NCBI RefSeq assembly: GCF_947500125.1
Contig: NZ_CANMRA010000003.1
Coordinates: 124,001 to 188,000 of the forward strand
DNA length: 64,000 nt
Source of the DNA: an uncultured Kocuria sp.
GTDB lineage: Bacteria > Actinomycetota > Actinomycetes > Actinomycetales > Micrococcaceae
Direction of reading: 5' to 3'
The notes below the pieces were generated by a model. The model did no database searches and was not told the DNA's origin. It was given only the letters and a program-made list of their open reading frames with translations. The position numbers and the translations under genes are program-made. Below, one piece after another: positions 1-8,577 of the stretch. Each line of letters opens with the position of its first letter. Within the stretch, counting starts at the first letter, position 1.

Positions 1-1187
1 ATGTTCAGCTGCAGGCTCGCGAACACGACGGCCACCGCGGTGGCGGCCAGCATGGTCAGCCGGCCGACGAGCAGCATCGTCCGCGGATCGGCCCTCCGGC
101 CCCGGCTGCGCACGCCCTGGCCGTAGATGTCCGCCATGGTGATCGAGGAGAGCGCGGAGAGGTCGGAGTCGGCGGTCGAGGAGAGCGAGCCGATGACCAT
201 GACGAAGAACACGGCGAGCAGGACGCCCGGCAGGTAGCCGGCGGCGATCTGCGGGAGCAGGTTGTTGGTGTCTCCCCCCACGGGCTCGAGCCCGGCGTAG
301 AGAGCGAGCACACCGATCATGCCGATGCCGATGATGGTCGCGCCGTAGCCGATCGTCGCCGTGATGAACGTCGGCCTGATGAGGTCCTCCCGCACGGCGA
401 AGAGCCGCTGGGCGATGGTCTGGTTGCCGATCGCGTAGGCCAGCACGGCCGCGATGTACGGGGCGCCCTGGTTGAGGAACGCGTCGCCGGAGAAGAAGGT
501 GCCCTGTTCGGGCGTGAGGTTCTGGGCTCCCTCGGTGAACAGCGACGGCCCGCCCAGGAGGAGGAAGAGCGCCGGGACGATGACCACGACCGCGCCGAGC
601 ATGGCCACGACCTGCGCGAAGTCGGTCAGCACCGAGGCCCGGAAACCGGACCAGAGGGTGTACAGCAGCACGCCGACGGCGATGACGACGACGCCCTGCA
701 CGAAGCTGAACGGGGAGAGCATCGCGATGAGCGCGCCGCCGGCGATGAAGTTGGACATGAGGCTGATGACGCTGCCGACCACGTTGGAGCCGGCCAGCAT
801 GAGCTGGCTGGAGCGGCCGTGCCGGGCGTACATCACCTCGGCCAGGGTGTGGGCGTGCGGGGCGACCTTGCGGATCCTCCGGCCGAACGGGTAGATGAAC
901 AGGATCATCAGCGCGCCCCAGAGCCCGTAGTGGATGGGACCGGAGATGCCGTAGGTGTAGCCGGAGGTGACCGAGGCGTACATCGAGGACGCCCAGATCC
1001 AGGTCGCGGTCATGGATGCCGCGGAGACGCCGAAGCCGACCCCGTGCCCGGCCGTCATGTAGCTGTCCGCGTTCTCCTTCTTGTGCCCGATGCGCACGGA
1101 CATGAGAAAGGTCCCCCCGTAGAAGAGCACGAGGAGACCGATGGTGAGGAGGAGGCCGAAGGGCGGTTCGATGGCGGCGGGCGGCAT
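1..1187 (-). CDS. Sodium/solute symporter (SSS family), 3' end cut by window edge
   Basis: This is a multi-pass inner-membrane transporter that would couple solute uptake to the sodium gradient. About 395 residues are visible and the C-terminus lies beyond the left edge. The start ATG follows a good ribosome site (GAAAGGA, 5 bases away). The reading shows repeated hydrophobic segments, an early ATWIWASSMYAS segment, and SLSSTADSDLSALSS followed by MADIYG, which are typical of the SSS family. The TADSDLSALSS pattern resembles urea/DUR3-like members, but the substrate cannot be assigned from sequence alone. It is transcribed away from the PHP gene, with 303 bases between them. The family call is confident; the substrate is open. 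Confidence 0.85.
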   Translation of the reverse strand, partial: MPPAAIEPPFGLLLTIGLLVLFYGGTFLMSVRIGHKKENADSYMTAGHGVGFGVSAASMTATWIWASSMYASVTSGYTYGISGPIHYGLWGALMILFIYPFGRRIRKVAPHAHTLAEVMYARHGRSSQLMLAGSNVVGSVISLMSNFIAGGALIAMLSPFSFVQGVVVIAVGVLLYTLWSGFRASVLTDFAQVVAMLGAVVVIVPALFLLLGGPSLFTEGAQNLTPEQGTFFSGDAFLNQGAPYIAAVLAYAIGNQTIAQRLFAVREDLIRPTFITATIGYGATIIGIGMIGVLALYAGLEPVGGDTNNLLPQIAAGYLPGVLLAVFFVMVIGSLSSTADSDLSALSSITMADIYGQGVRSRGRRADPRTMLLVGRLTMLAATAVAVVFASLQLN

Positions 1188-1490
1188 TCAGGTCCTTTCG
1201 TCGGGGCGGAGGGCACCGCGAAGCACCGGCCGCCGGCTGATCGGGAGGGTGCCGCGCAGGGGCGTTGCAGCATCGACGCACGTCCGGGAGCGGCCGGGCC
1301 GAACGTAACACACCGCCGAGGGCCGGCTCGGGGCGCCGGCGGCCCCGCGACCGGCCGTGCGAGCCCGTCATGGCGGGGCGGGACGCCCCTGCGGGCCCCG
1401 GGTGGCGTGTGGGCGATCTCACGCCCCGGCAGGGGCGCGGCGGCCCGGTGCGGCCCACGGGCGGTGGTAGGACCCGTGGCCGCGGAACGC
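1188..1490. other. Intergenic region with symporter promoter side and PHP terminator side
   Basis: No gene is supported here. The right part holds two hairpins placed to end the leftward PHP transcript: 1450-1483 (GCGGC and ACGGG arms with a small bulge) and 1422-1437 (perfect 6-base stem CGCCCC, loop GGCA). The left part must carry the symporter promoter; a TACGTT hexamer lies near 1304-1309 on the minus strand, but I see no convincing -35 box. Confidence 0.5.
1450..1483 (-). terminator. Hairpin downstream of the PHP gene
   Basis: The arms GCGGCCCACGGG and CCCGTGGCCGC pair with one bulge over an 11-base loop, just after the PHP stop codon. There is no T-run, as is usual in this high-GC DNA. 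Confidence 0.45.
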
Positions 1491-2342
1491 TCAGGGGTAG
1501 CGCACGGACACGCCGGAGGTGGCCTGCTCCTCGATCCGCACGAGCGACTGGACGGACGTCAGGTTCTCGCCCAGCCGGTTGGGCTTGCCGGCGCCGTGGT
1601 AGTCGCTCGAGCCCGTGACCACCAGGTCGTGCTCGGAGGCCATCAGGACCAGGCGGGCCCGGGCGTCGTCGGGGTTGTCCCGGTGCGCGACCTCGAGCCC
1701 GCCGAGTCCGGCGTCGATCATGGCCTCGAAGACCTCCGGGCCGACCACCCGGCCGCGGGCCGCTGCGAGCGGGTGGGCGAACACGGGCACGCCGCCGGCG
1801 GCCCGCACGAGGCGCACCGCGTGCACCGGGTCCGGTGCGTAGTGGGGGACGTAGTAGCGGGAGCGGCTGTGCAGCACCGAGGCGAAGGCCGCGGTGCGGT
1901 TCTCCACGATCCCCGCGGTGACCAGGGCGTCGGCGATGTGCGGGCGACCCACGGTCGCGCCCTCGTGCACGTGGTCCAGGACCACGTCCCAGTCGATCGG
2001 GTAGTCCTCGGACAGCAGCTCGACCATGCGCTCGGCCCGGGTGCGGCGGGAGCAGCGGGAGGACTCGATCTCGGCGAGCAGCCCCGGCTCCTCCGGGTCG
2101 TGCAGGTAGCTCAGCAGGTGCACCGAGATCCCGTCGCCGGTGGTGCAGGAGATCTCCATGCCCGGGACGAAGGCGACGCCCAGCGCCACGGCGGCGTCCC
2201 CGGCCGCCCGCCAGCCGGACGTGGTGTCGTGGTCCGTGAGGGCCAACACGTCCAGTCCCGCCGCGTGCGCCGCGCGGGCGACGTCCGCCGGGCTCTCCGT
2301 GCCGTCGGAGTCGGACGAGTGGGTGTGCAGGTCGATCTTCAC
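1491..2342 (-). CDS. PHP-domain phosphoesterase
   Basis: A 283-residue protein of the polymerase-and-histidinol-phosphatase superfamily, cytoplasmic, expected to hydrolyse phosphoesters with a bound metal cluster. The metal motifs are visible: DLHTHSSDSDG at the N-terminus, LTDHDT, a mid-protein GRPHIADAL, VFAHP, and SSDYHG near the end. Homologues in actinobacteria include 3',5'-nucleotide bisphosphate phosphatases and tRNA or oligonucleotide-acting enzymes; I cannot choose among them. A GTG start at 2342 is preferred because TATCGT (2350-2355) stands 7 bases upstream, the leaderless pattern of this window. GTG at 2351 is the alternative. It is divergent from the aminopeptidase gene, with 81 bases between. 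Confidence 0.85.
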   Translation of the reverse strand: MKIDLHTHSSDSDGTESPADVARAAHAAGLDVLALTDHDTTSGWRAAGDAAVALGVAFVPGMEISCTTGDGISVHLLSYLHDPEEPGLLAEIESSRCSRRTRAERMVELLSEDYPIDWDVVLDHVHEGATVGRPHIADALVTAGIVENRTAAFASVLHSRSRYYVPHYAPDPVHAVRLVRAAGGVPVFAHPLAAARGRVVGPEVFEAMIDAGLGGLEVAHRDNPDDARARLVLMASEHDLVVTGSSDYHGAGKPNRLGENLTSVQSLVRIEEQATSGVSVRYP

Positions 2343-2423
2343 CCGCTCCACGATACCGGCCCCGGCCGGACGGCCCGCCGCCTCCCGTGGCACGATGAGA
2401 CGGACGACGCGAGGAAAGGAATC

Positions 2424-3998
2424 ATGACAGAGCACAGCACGACACCCCAGGACGCCACGCAGCCGCTCTCGGACCGGGTCGAGAACCGGTCCCAGCGCCC
2501 CGACTCCGCCGCCTTCCAGCAGTTCATGGCGTCCCAGTGGGCCGAGCCGGAGGCCGCCGAGGTGGAGCGGGCCCCGGTCGCGGACTTCGCCGCCGAGCGG
2601 CGGCGGCGGATCTCCGAGCGGTTCCCCGGCGAGCGGCTCGTGCTCCCCGCCGGGCCGCTCAAGGTCCGCTCCAACGACACCGACTACCGGTTCCGGCCGC
2701 ACTCCGCGTTCGCGCACCTCACGGGTCTGGGCGTGGACCACGAGCCCGACGCCGTGCTGGTCCTCGAGCCCGTCGAGGAGGGCGCCGGCGACGACGGCGG
2801 CCACCACGAGGCCACCCTGTACTTCCACCCCATGGCCGGCCGGGACTCGAAGGAGTTCTACGCCGACGCCAAGAACGGCGAGTTCTGGGTCGGTCCCCGA
2901 CCCACGCTCGAGGAGCTGGGGACCGCCTACGGGCTGCGCACCCGCGACCTCGGGGGCCTCGAGGACGCGGTGACCAAGAACGCCGGGCCCACCGCGCTGG
3001 GCGGCCTGCGGATCCGGCTCGTGCGCGAGGTGGACCTCAACGTCGACGCCCTCGTCGACACCTCCCGGATCAACACCGGTGTGGACCTCGAGTCCTCGGA
3101 CGCCCTCGACGGCGAGCTCGCCGAGACGCTCTCGGAGCTGCGGCTCGTCAAGGACGCCCACGAGATCGGGCAGCTGCGCGAGGCCGTGGACGCGACCATC
3201 GCCGGTTTCACCGACATCGTGCACGTGCTGCCCGCGGCCGCGGGCCACCGCCACCGCGGCGAGCGCATGGTCGAGGGCGCCTTCTTCGCCCGTGCCCGCA
3301 CGGACGGCAACGACCTCGGCTACGACACCATCGCCGCGTGCGGCAACAACGCCACGGTCCTGCACTGGATCCGCAACACCGGGCGGGTCATCCCCGGGGA
3401 GCTGATCCTCGTGGACGCGGGGGTGGAGGCCGACTCCCTCTACACCGCGGACATCACCCGCACCCTGCCCGTGAACGGGCGCTACACCGAGGTCCAGCGG
3501 CGGATCTACCAGGCGGTCCTCGAGGCCGCCGACGCCGCGTTCGACGCCGCGGTGCCCGGCAACCGGTTCCGGGACGTGCACGCCGCGGCCATGGAGGTCC
3601 TGGCCCGGCGGCTGGAGAGCTGGGGGCTGCTGCCCGTGCCCGCCGAGGTCTCGCTCTCCGCGGAGGGCCAGCACCACCGCCGGTGGATGCCGCACGGCAC
3701 GAGCCACCACCTCGGCCTCGACGTCCACGACTGCGCGCAGGCCAAGCGGGAGCTCTACGTGGACGGGGTCATCGAGCCCGGCATGGTGTTCACCATCGAA
3801 CCCGGCCTCTACTTCAAGGAGGAGGACCTCGCGGTGCCGGAGGAGTACCGCGGGATCGGGGTGCGTATCGAGGACGACGTCCTGATCACCGAGGACGGCA
3901 ACGTCAACCTCTCCTCCGGGCTGCCCCGCACCCCGGACGAGGTCGAGGCGTGGATGACCGGGCTGTGGCACGCCCGGGAGGGCGTCGACCCGAGCTGA
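2424..3998 (+). CDS. Xaa-Pro aminopeptidase (aminopeptidase P family, M24B)
   Basis: A 524-residue dinuclear-metal peptidase expected to remove an N-terminal residue preceding proline in the cytoplasm. An N-terminal creatinase-like domain (about residues 60-240) precedes the pita-bread catalytic domain. The metal ligands are recognisable: VDAGVEADSLYTADITRT (two Asp), PHGTSHHLGLDVHD (His), TIEPGLY (Glu) and GVRIEDDVLIT (Glu). The first 50 residues are a charged extension common in actinobacterial members. ATG at 2424 follows AGGAAAGGA, a strong ribosome site. The 3' end faces the stress-protein gene across a shared hairpin. Confidence 0.93.
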   Translation: MTEHSTTPQDATQPLSDRVENRSQRPDSAAFQQFMASQWAEPEAAEVERAPVADFAAERRRRISERFPGERLVLPAGPLKVRSNDTDYRFRPHSAFAHLTGLGVDHEPDAVLVLEPVEEGAGDDGGHHEATLYFHPMAGRDSKEFYADAKNGEFWVGPRPTLEELGTAYGLRTRDLGGLEDAVTKNAGPTALGGLRIRLVREVDLNVDALVDTSRINTGVDLESSDALDGELAETLSELRLVKDAHEIGQLREAVDATIAGFTDIVHVLPAAAGHRHRGERMVEGAFFARARTDGNDLGYDTIAACGNNATVLHWIRNTGRVIPGELILVDAGVEADSLYTADITRTLPVNGRYTEVQRRIYQAVLEAADAAFDAAVPGNRFRDVHAAAMEVLARRLESWGLLPVPAEVSLSAEGQHHRRWMPHGTSHHLGLDVHDCAQAKRELYVDGVIEPGMVFTIEPGLYFKEEDLAVPEEYRGIGVRIEDDVLITEDGNVNLSSGLPRTPDEVEAWMTGLWHAREGVDPS

Positions 3999-4028
3999 GC
4001 CTCCCGCCGGCGGTCGTCAGCGGGAGGC
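3999..4028. terminator. Bidirectional hairpin between convergent genes
   Basis: The arms GCCTCCCGC (3999-4007) and GCGGGAGGC (4020-4028) pair perfectly over a 12-base loop that contains the stop codon of the leftward gene. It could end both transcripts. Confidence 0.6.
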
Positions 4029-4931
4029 GTCGGCGGACGTGCTCCCGCCGGCGGCGGGGTCCTGCCCGGCGGAGCCCGGTCCCGCGGAGCCCGGTCCCGC
4101 GGAGCCCGGTCCCGCGGGGCCCTGCCCGCCGGTCTCCTGGCCGGCGCCGTCCCCGGCCGGCCGGCCGGCGGGGAGCCGGATGCCGTACTGGGGGCGGCCG
4201 TCGGGCAGGTCCTGGAACGTCGCGGAGGGCCCGGGCGCGGCGGTCCGCTCGCCCTGGCCCTCCGGCGGGGCCTCCGGGCCGGGCGTCCGCTCCCCCGGGG
4301 CACCGGCAGGGGCGCCGTAGGAGGGCCGCTGCCACGGGGCCCCGGCCGAGGGCCGGCCCGGGGGCTGGGACTGCGGCGAGCCGTGCTGCGGGCCCTGCTG
4401 CGGGCCGGGCCGCGGCCCGGTCGCCGCCCGCGGCAGGCTCTGCAGCCCCCGCAGCCCCTGCAGCACCTGCTGGGCGCGCTGGGCCACCTCGGGGGCGGCC
4501 ACGACGTCGTAGGAGGTGGCGACGATCTGGTTGGTGGAGGTGAAGTCCCGCTTCCCGCGCTGCATCGCGTAGGTGATGGTGGCGAGCAGCATCCAGAAGG
4601 CCCCACCCATCAGCACCGACACCAGCAGGGTGGACAGCCACTGCTCCCCGCCCAGCAGGGACAGGATCATCCCGAGGAAGGCCCCGAAGACCATGCCGTT
4701 GAGCGCGCCCTGGCCCGCGACCTTCGGGTAGCTGAGCCGGCCGGTCACCTGCTCCACGGACTTCAGGTCGTTGCCGACGATCGCGATCCGGTCCACCTCG
4801 AACTGCTCGTCCGCGAGGTGGTCCACCGCCTTCTGCGCATCGACGTAGGTGCCGTAGCGTCCGATCACCTCCCCGCGCGGCAGACCGCGGACGGTGGCGC
4901 TGGCGGGGGGCAGGGACCGTGGCGAGCTCAT
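4017..4931 (-). CDS. General stress protein-like membrane protein with Pro/Gly-rich tail
   Basis: 304 residues. Residues 20-70 resemble the general-stress 17M/YflT domain (GRYGTYVDAQKAVDHLADE, then IAIVGNDL). Next come two hydrophobic segments with small-residue motifs (GAFLGMILSLL, TLLVSVLMGGAFWMLLATI). After about residue 150 the protein is Pro, Gly and Gln rich, with a perfect three-copy GPGSA repeat. Such proteins are common near mrp in actinobacteria but have no firm biochemical role. The tail is probably disordered. The start could also be the ATG at 4940, three codons upstream; I chose 4931 because the purine-rich stretch is better spaced. Confidence 0.75.
   Translation of the reverse strand: MSSPRSLPPASATVRGLPRGEVIGRYGTYVDAQKAVDHLADEQFEVDRIAIVGNDLKSVEQVTGRLSYPKVAGQGALNGMVFGAFLGMILSLLGGEQWLSTLLVSVLMGGAFWMLLATITYAMQRGKRDFTSTNQIVATSYDVVAAPEVAQRAQQVLQGLRGLQSLPRAATGPRPGPQQGPQHGSPQSQPPGRPSAGAPWQRPSYGAPAGAPGERTPGPEAPPEGQGERTAAPGPSATFQDLPDGRPQYGIRLPAGRPAGDGAGQETGGQGPAGPGSAGPGSAGPGSAGQDPAAGGSTSADASR
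4071..4115. repeat. 15-bp tandem repeat, three perfect copies, in frame
   Basis: The unit GGAGCCCGGTCCCGC occurs at 4071-4085, 4086-4100 and 4101-4115. It encodes the GPGSA repeat on the minus strand, so copy-number change would keep the frame. Confidence 0.95.
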
Positions 4932-5040
4932 GCCCCCCATTCTCCCCCATCCGCCCGCTCCTCCGCGCCCCGCACCGGGTCCCGGGCCCGGCGCCCGGGC
5001 CCGGGACCGGCCCCGTGGACCCGGTGGGTAGTCTTGTACG

Positions 5041-6342
5041 GTGAGCAGCCACATCGACAAGATCTTCATCGCGCGCCTCATCGGCCTCGACGTGTTCGAC
5101 CCCCTGGGGGACCGTCTGGGCCGGCTGCGCGACGTCGTCGTGCTCATGCGCGGCAGCTCCCGGTACGGACGCTCCTCGCGGCGCCCCCTCGTGGTCGGCC
5201 TCGTGGTGGAGGTCCTCGGCAAGAAGCGCGTGTTCGTGCCCATGACCCGCGTGACCAGCATCGACGCGGAGAAGATCATCAGCACCGGTCTCGTGAACCT
5301 GCGCCGCTTCGAGCAGCGCGGAGCGGAGACCCTGGCCGTCGGCGAGGTCTTCGACCGCACCGTGGTGCTGCGCGACGGCTCCGGCTCGGCCACGGTCGAG
5401 GACATGGCGATGGAGCGCAAGCGCAACACCGGCGACTGGCTGATCACCCAGCTCTTCGTCCGCCGCACCGGCACGGGCGGAGGCCTGATGCGCCGGCGCA
5501 ACGAGACGCTGATCATCGACTGGGAGGACGCGGGCGACCCCTCCGCCGCGGGCCACCAGCCGGCCACCCAGTGGGTGGCCTCCCACGAGGAGCAGCAGCC
5601 CGCCGACCTCGCCGACGAGCTCCACGACATGTCGGCCAAGCGGATGCTCGAGATCGCGCACGAGCTCCAGGACGACCGGCTCGCCGACGTCCTCGAGGAG
5701 CTCCCGGAGGAGGACCAGGTCTACATCCTCACCAACATGGAGCCGGACCGCGCGGCCACGGTGCTCGAGGAGATGGAGCCCGACGACGCCGCCGACCTGC
5801 TCAACGAGCTGCCCGACGCCCAGGCCGAGGCGCTGCTCGCGCTCATGCAGCCCGAGGACGCCGAGGACGTCCGGCGCCTGCTGGAGTACGAGGAGGGCAC
5901 GGCCGGCTCGCTCATGACCCCGGTGCCGATCATCCTGCCGCCGGAGGCCACGGTGGCCGAGGCGCTCGCGCACATCCGCCAGGAGGAGCTCAGCCCCGCC
6001 GTCGCGGCGGCCGTGATCGTCTCCCGCCCGCCGCTGGAGACGCCCACCGGCAAGTACCTGGGCATGGTGCACACCCAGAAGCTCCTGCGCTACCCCCCGC
6101 CCGAGGCCGTGGGCAACCTCATCGACCGCTCGCTCGAGCCGGTCTCCGACCTCGCGTCCCTCCAGGACGTCGCCCGCGAGCTCGCGACCTACGACCTCAC
6201 CATCATCCCGGTGGTCAACGACCACGACCGGGTGGTCGGGGCGATCACGATCGACGACGTCCTCGACGCCCTGCTGCCCGACGACTGGCGCACCGCCGAC
6301 GACGGCACCCCGATCCGGAAGGTGGGCAAGCGGTATGAGTGA
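5041..6342 (+). CDS. MgtE-like N-domain plus CBS protein without a membrane domain
   Basis: 433 residues. The first 150 resemble a PRC-barrel-like region. Residues about 195-285 match the MgtE N-terminal superhelical domain (ADLADELHDMSAKRM, DRAATVLEEMEPDDAADLL). Residues about 290-425 form a CBS pair (GSLMTPVPIILPPEATV, LTIIPVVNDHDRVVGAI). A full MgtE channel has five membrane helices after this; here the protein stops, so it should be soluble, perhaps a magnesium or nucleotide sensor. The GTG start at 5041 has TAGTCT at 5029-5034, six bases upstream, suggesting a leaderless mRNA. Its last eight bases overlap the DUF1003 gene. Confidence 0.88.
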   Translation: MSSHIDKIFIARLIGLDVFDPLGDRLGRLRDVVVLMRGSSRYGRSSRRPLVVGLVVEVLGKKRVFVPMTRVTSIDAEKIISTGLVNLRRFEQRGAETLAVGEVFDRTVVLRDGSGSATVEDMAMERKRNTGDWLITQLFVRRTGTGGGLMRRRNETLIIDWEDAGDPSAAGHQPATQWVASHEEQQPADLADELHDMSAKRMLEIAHELQDDRLADVLEELPEEDQVYILTNMEPDRAATVLEEMEPDDAADLLNELPDAQAEALLALMQPEDAEDVRRLLEYEEGTAGSLMTPVPIILPPEATVAEALAHIRQEELSPAVAAAVIVSRPPLETPTGKYLGMVHTQKLLRYPPPEAVGNLIDRSLEPVSDLASLQDVARELATYDLTIIPVVNDHDRVVGAITIDDVLDALLPDDWRTADDGTPIRKVGKRYE

Positions 6343-6964
6343 GCGCGAGCCCCGGCGCCCCCGCGTCAGCACCCGCGTCAACGCCCTCGACCAGCCGCGC
6401 GAGCACCGGCCCGGGCTGCTGGACCGGTTCCGGCCGAACCCCGACGCCTTCGGGCGGATGACCGAGGGGTTCGCCCGTTTCATGGGCACCCCCCAGTTCC
6501 TGCTGTGGATGACCGTGTTCGTGGCCCTGTGGCTGGGCTGGAACACCATCGCCCCCCGTGAGCTGCAGTTCGACTCGAAGGACCTCAACTTCACGCTGCT
6601 CACGCTGATGCTCTCGCTGCAGGCCTCCTACGCGGCGCCCCTGCTGCTGCTGGCCCAGAACCGGCAGGACGACCGGGACCGGGTGACCCAGGAGGAGGAC
6701 CGCCGCCGGGCGCAGCAGAACCTCGCCGACACCGAGTACCTGACCCGGGAGATCGCCTCCCTGCGGATCGCGCTGCGCGACGTCGCCACCCGCGACTTCG
6801 TGCGCTCGGAGCTGCGCTCGGTGCTCGAGGAGATCCTGGAGTCGCAGGACGACGCCCCCGAGACCGAGGAGCCGGGGGCCCCGCCGAGGAGGACCACCCG
6901 CCGCAGGAGCAGGAACCCCGACCGCCCCGCCGCCCCCGAGACCCGAGGGATCCCCCGTGCCTGA
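6335..6964 (+). CDS. DUF1003 membrane protein
   Basis: 209 residues with the DUF1003 hallmark: PEHF-like lead-in then MGTPQFLLWMTVFVALWLG and FTLLTLMLSLQASYAAPLL as two membrane helices, followed by QNRQDDRDR and a long charged helix. The C-terminal 40 residues are basic and proline rich. The biochemical role of DUF1003 is not established here; in many actinobacteria it sits beside the MgtE-like gene, so a shared role in ion homeostasis is a reasonable guess. Both ends overlap neighbours by eight bases, indicating coupled translation. Confidence 0.88.
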   Translation: MSEREPRRPRVSTRVNALDQPREHRPGLLDRFRPNPDAFGRMTEGFARFMGTPQFLLWMTVFVALWLGWNTIAPRELQFDSKDLNFTLLTLMLSLQASYAAPLLLLAQNRQDDRDRVTQEEDRRRAQQNLADTEYLTREIASLRIALRDVATRDFVRSELRSVLEEILESQDDAPETEEPGAPPRRTTRRRSRNPDRPAAPETRGIPRA

Positions 6965-8144
6965 ACCCAGACCCGACGACGCCCTGGCCCCCGAGGCCCT
7001 CGACCCCGCGCTGCGCGCCGCCCTCGACCGGGTGCTCGACCCCGAGCTGCGCCGGCCCGTGACGGAGCTGGGGATGATCCGCTCCGCCGCGCTCGACGAC
7101 GCCGGCCACGCCGCCGTGCACGTGCTGCTCACGATCAGCGGCTGCCCCCTCCGCTCCACCATCGAGCAGGACGTCCGGGACGCCGTGGCGACCGTGGACG
7201 GGGTGCGCTCCGTGGACGTGCAGATCGGGGTGATGACCCCCGAGCAGCGCACCGCCCTCAAGGAACGGGTGGGCCACACCCGGACCGTCCCCTTCAACGA
7301 CCCGTCCTCCCTGACGCGGGTGCACGCCGTGACCAGCGGCAAGGGCGGGGTCGGCAAGTCGACGGTCACCGTCAACCTCGCCGCGGCGCTCGCCGCGCGG
7401 GGCCGGTCGGTGGGCATCGTGGACGCGGACGTGCACGGCTTCTCCGTCCCCGGGCTGCTCGGCATCGACCGGGCGCCCACGCAGGTCGGGGACATGATCC
7501 TGCCCCCCGTCGTGGAGGTCCCCGAGGCGGCCCGGGAGGACTCCGGGCGGGCCGGGGTGCTCAAGGTCATCTCGATCGGGATGTTCGTGGACCCGGACCA
7601 GCCCGTGGCCTGGCGCGGGCCGATGCTCCACCGCGCCGTCGAGCAGTTCCTCACGGACGTGCACTTCGGGGACCTGGACCACCTGTTCCTGGACCTCCCG
7701 CCGGGCACGGGCGACATCGCGATCTCCGTGGCGCAGCTGCTGCCCTCGGCGGAGGTGCTCGTGGTCTCCACGCCGCAGCAGGCGGCCGTCGAGGTCGCCG
7801 AGCGCTCCGGGGCCCTCGCGGTGCAGACCGGTCAGAAGGTGGCCGGGGTGATCGAGAACATGGCGGGGATGCCGATGCCGGACGGCAGCGTGCTCGAACT
7901 CTTCGGCGCCGGTGGAGGCGCCCGGATCTCGGACTCCCTGACCCGCCGGCTGGACTACGACGTGCCGCTGCTCGGCGCGGTGCCCCTCGACATGGCCCTG
8001 CGCGAGGGCGGGGACGCGGGCCGCCCGGTGGTGTGGTCGGCGCCGGGCTCGCCCGCCGCGGTCGCGCTCCGCTCGGTCGCCGACGCGCTGGGCGCCCGCC
8101 CGCGCGGGCTCGCCGGGCGCCCGCTGGGCCTGGGGCCGCGCTGA
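6957..8144 (+). CDS. mrp: Mrp/NBP35-family P-loop ATPase (Fe-S cluster carrier)
   Basis: 395 residues. An N-terminal MIP18/DUF59 domain (about 15-95, with TISGCPLRSTIE) precedes the Mrp ATPase domain. The deviant Walker A GKGGVGKST is at about 128-136; VDADVHG and FLDLPPGTGD follow. Family members hold and deliver iron-sulfur clusters. The classic C-terminal CxxC is not present: in its place the reading is VAGVIENMAGM without cysteines, so cluster handling may differ, or this is an actinobacterial variant. The GTG start overlaps the DUF1003 stop (GTGCCTGA). It is the last gene of a three-gene operon and ends in a hairpin shared with tatB. Confidence 0.9.
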   Translation: MPEPRPDDALAPEALDPALRAALDRVLDPELRRPVTELGMIRSAALDDAGHAAVHVLLTISGCPLRSTIEQDVRDAVATVDGVRSVDVQIGVMTPEQRTALKERVGHTRTVPFNDPSSLTRVHAVTSGKGGVGKSTVTVNLAAALAARGRSVGIVDADVHGFSVPGLLGIDRAPTQVGDMILPPVVEVPEAAREDSGRAGVLKVISIGMFVDPDQPVAWRGPMLHRAVEQFLTDVHFGDLDHLFLDLPPGTGDIAISVAQLLPSAEVLVVSTPQQAAVEVAERSGALAVQTGQKVAGVIENMAGMPMPDGSVLELFGAGGGARISDSLTRRLDYDVPLLGAVPLDMALREGGDAGRPVVWSAPGSPAAVALRSVADALGARPRGLAGRPLGLGPR

Positions 8145-8190
8145 GCCGACCACCGTGGTCCGCGCGAGCGGACCGCCGGGGTCGGCTCAG
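8141..8190. terminator. Bidirectional hairpin between mrp and tatB
   Basis: CTGAGCCGACC (8141-8151) pairs perfectly with GGTCGGCTCAG (8180-8190), and the interior continues with GGTCCGC/GCGGACC, separated by short mismatches. Both stop codons lie in the stem, so one structure can end both transcripts. Confidence 0.75.
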
Positions 8191-8540
8191 GTGGCCTCGG
8201 TGTCGAAGGGGGCCCGTTCGCCGGGGGCCAGCCGGGTCAGCACCGGCCCGGGGCGGGGTCGCGGCGCGGCGGGCTCCGCCGGCTCGTCGTCCTCCAGCAG
8301 GGCCTGGCGCACGATGGTGCGGGGGTCGTACTGGCGGGGGTCGAGCCTGCGCCAGTCGACGTCGGCGATCTCCGGTCCGAGGGTCTCCTTGAGCTCCTCG
8401 GTGGCACCGGTCGCGTACCTCTTGGCGGCCTTGACCAGGTCCTTGAGCTTCTCCGCGTACTCCGGCAGCCGCTCCGGCCCGATGATGAACAGGGCCAGGA
8501 GCACCAGGATGATCGCTTCGCCGCCGTTGATGCCGAGCAC
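8187..8540 (-). CDS. tatB: Twin-arginine translocase subunit TatB-like
   Basis: 117 residues. The N-terminus has the TatA/B fold: a short membrane helix (EAIILVLLALFIIGPERLP) ending in the conserved FIIGPERLPEY, then an amphipathic helix (KLKDLVKAAKRYATGA). The C-terminal half is charged and proline rich. It should act with TatC in export of folded proteins. A GTG start at 8540 is taken; TAAAAT (8549-8554) stands eight bases upstream. Position next to mrp matches the common actinobacterial order tatB-mrp. TatA-like function cannot be excluded, but the length and the FIIGPERLP motif favour TatB. Confidence 0.88.
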   Translation of the reverse strand: MLGINGGEAIILVLLALFIIGPERLPEYAEKLKDLVKAAKRYATGATEELKETLGPEIADVDWRRLDPRQYDPRTIVRQALLEDDEPAEPAAPRPRPGPVLTRLAPGERAPFDTEAT

Positions 8541-8577
8541 AGGAGCTGATTTTACCAGCCGGAGGGCCGGGTCCCGT

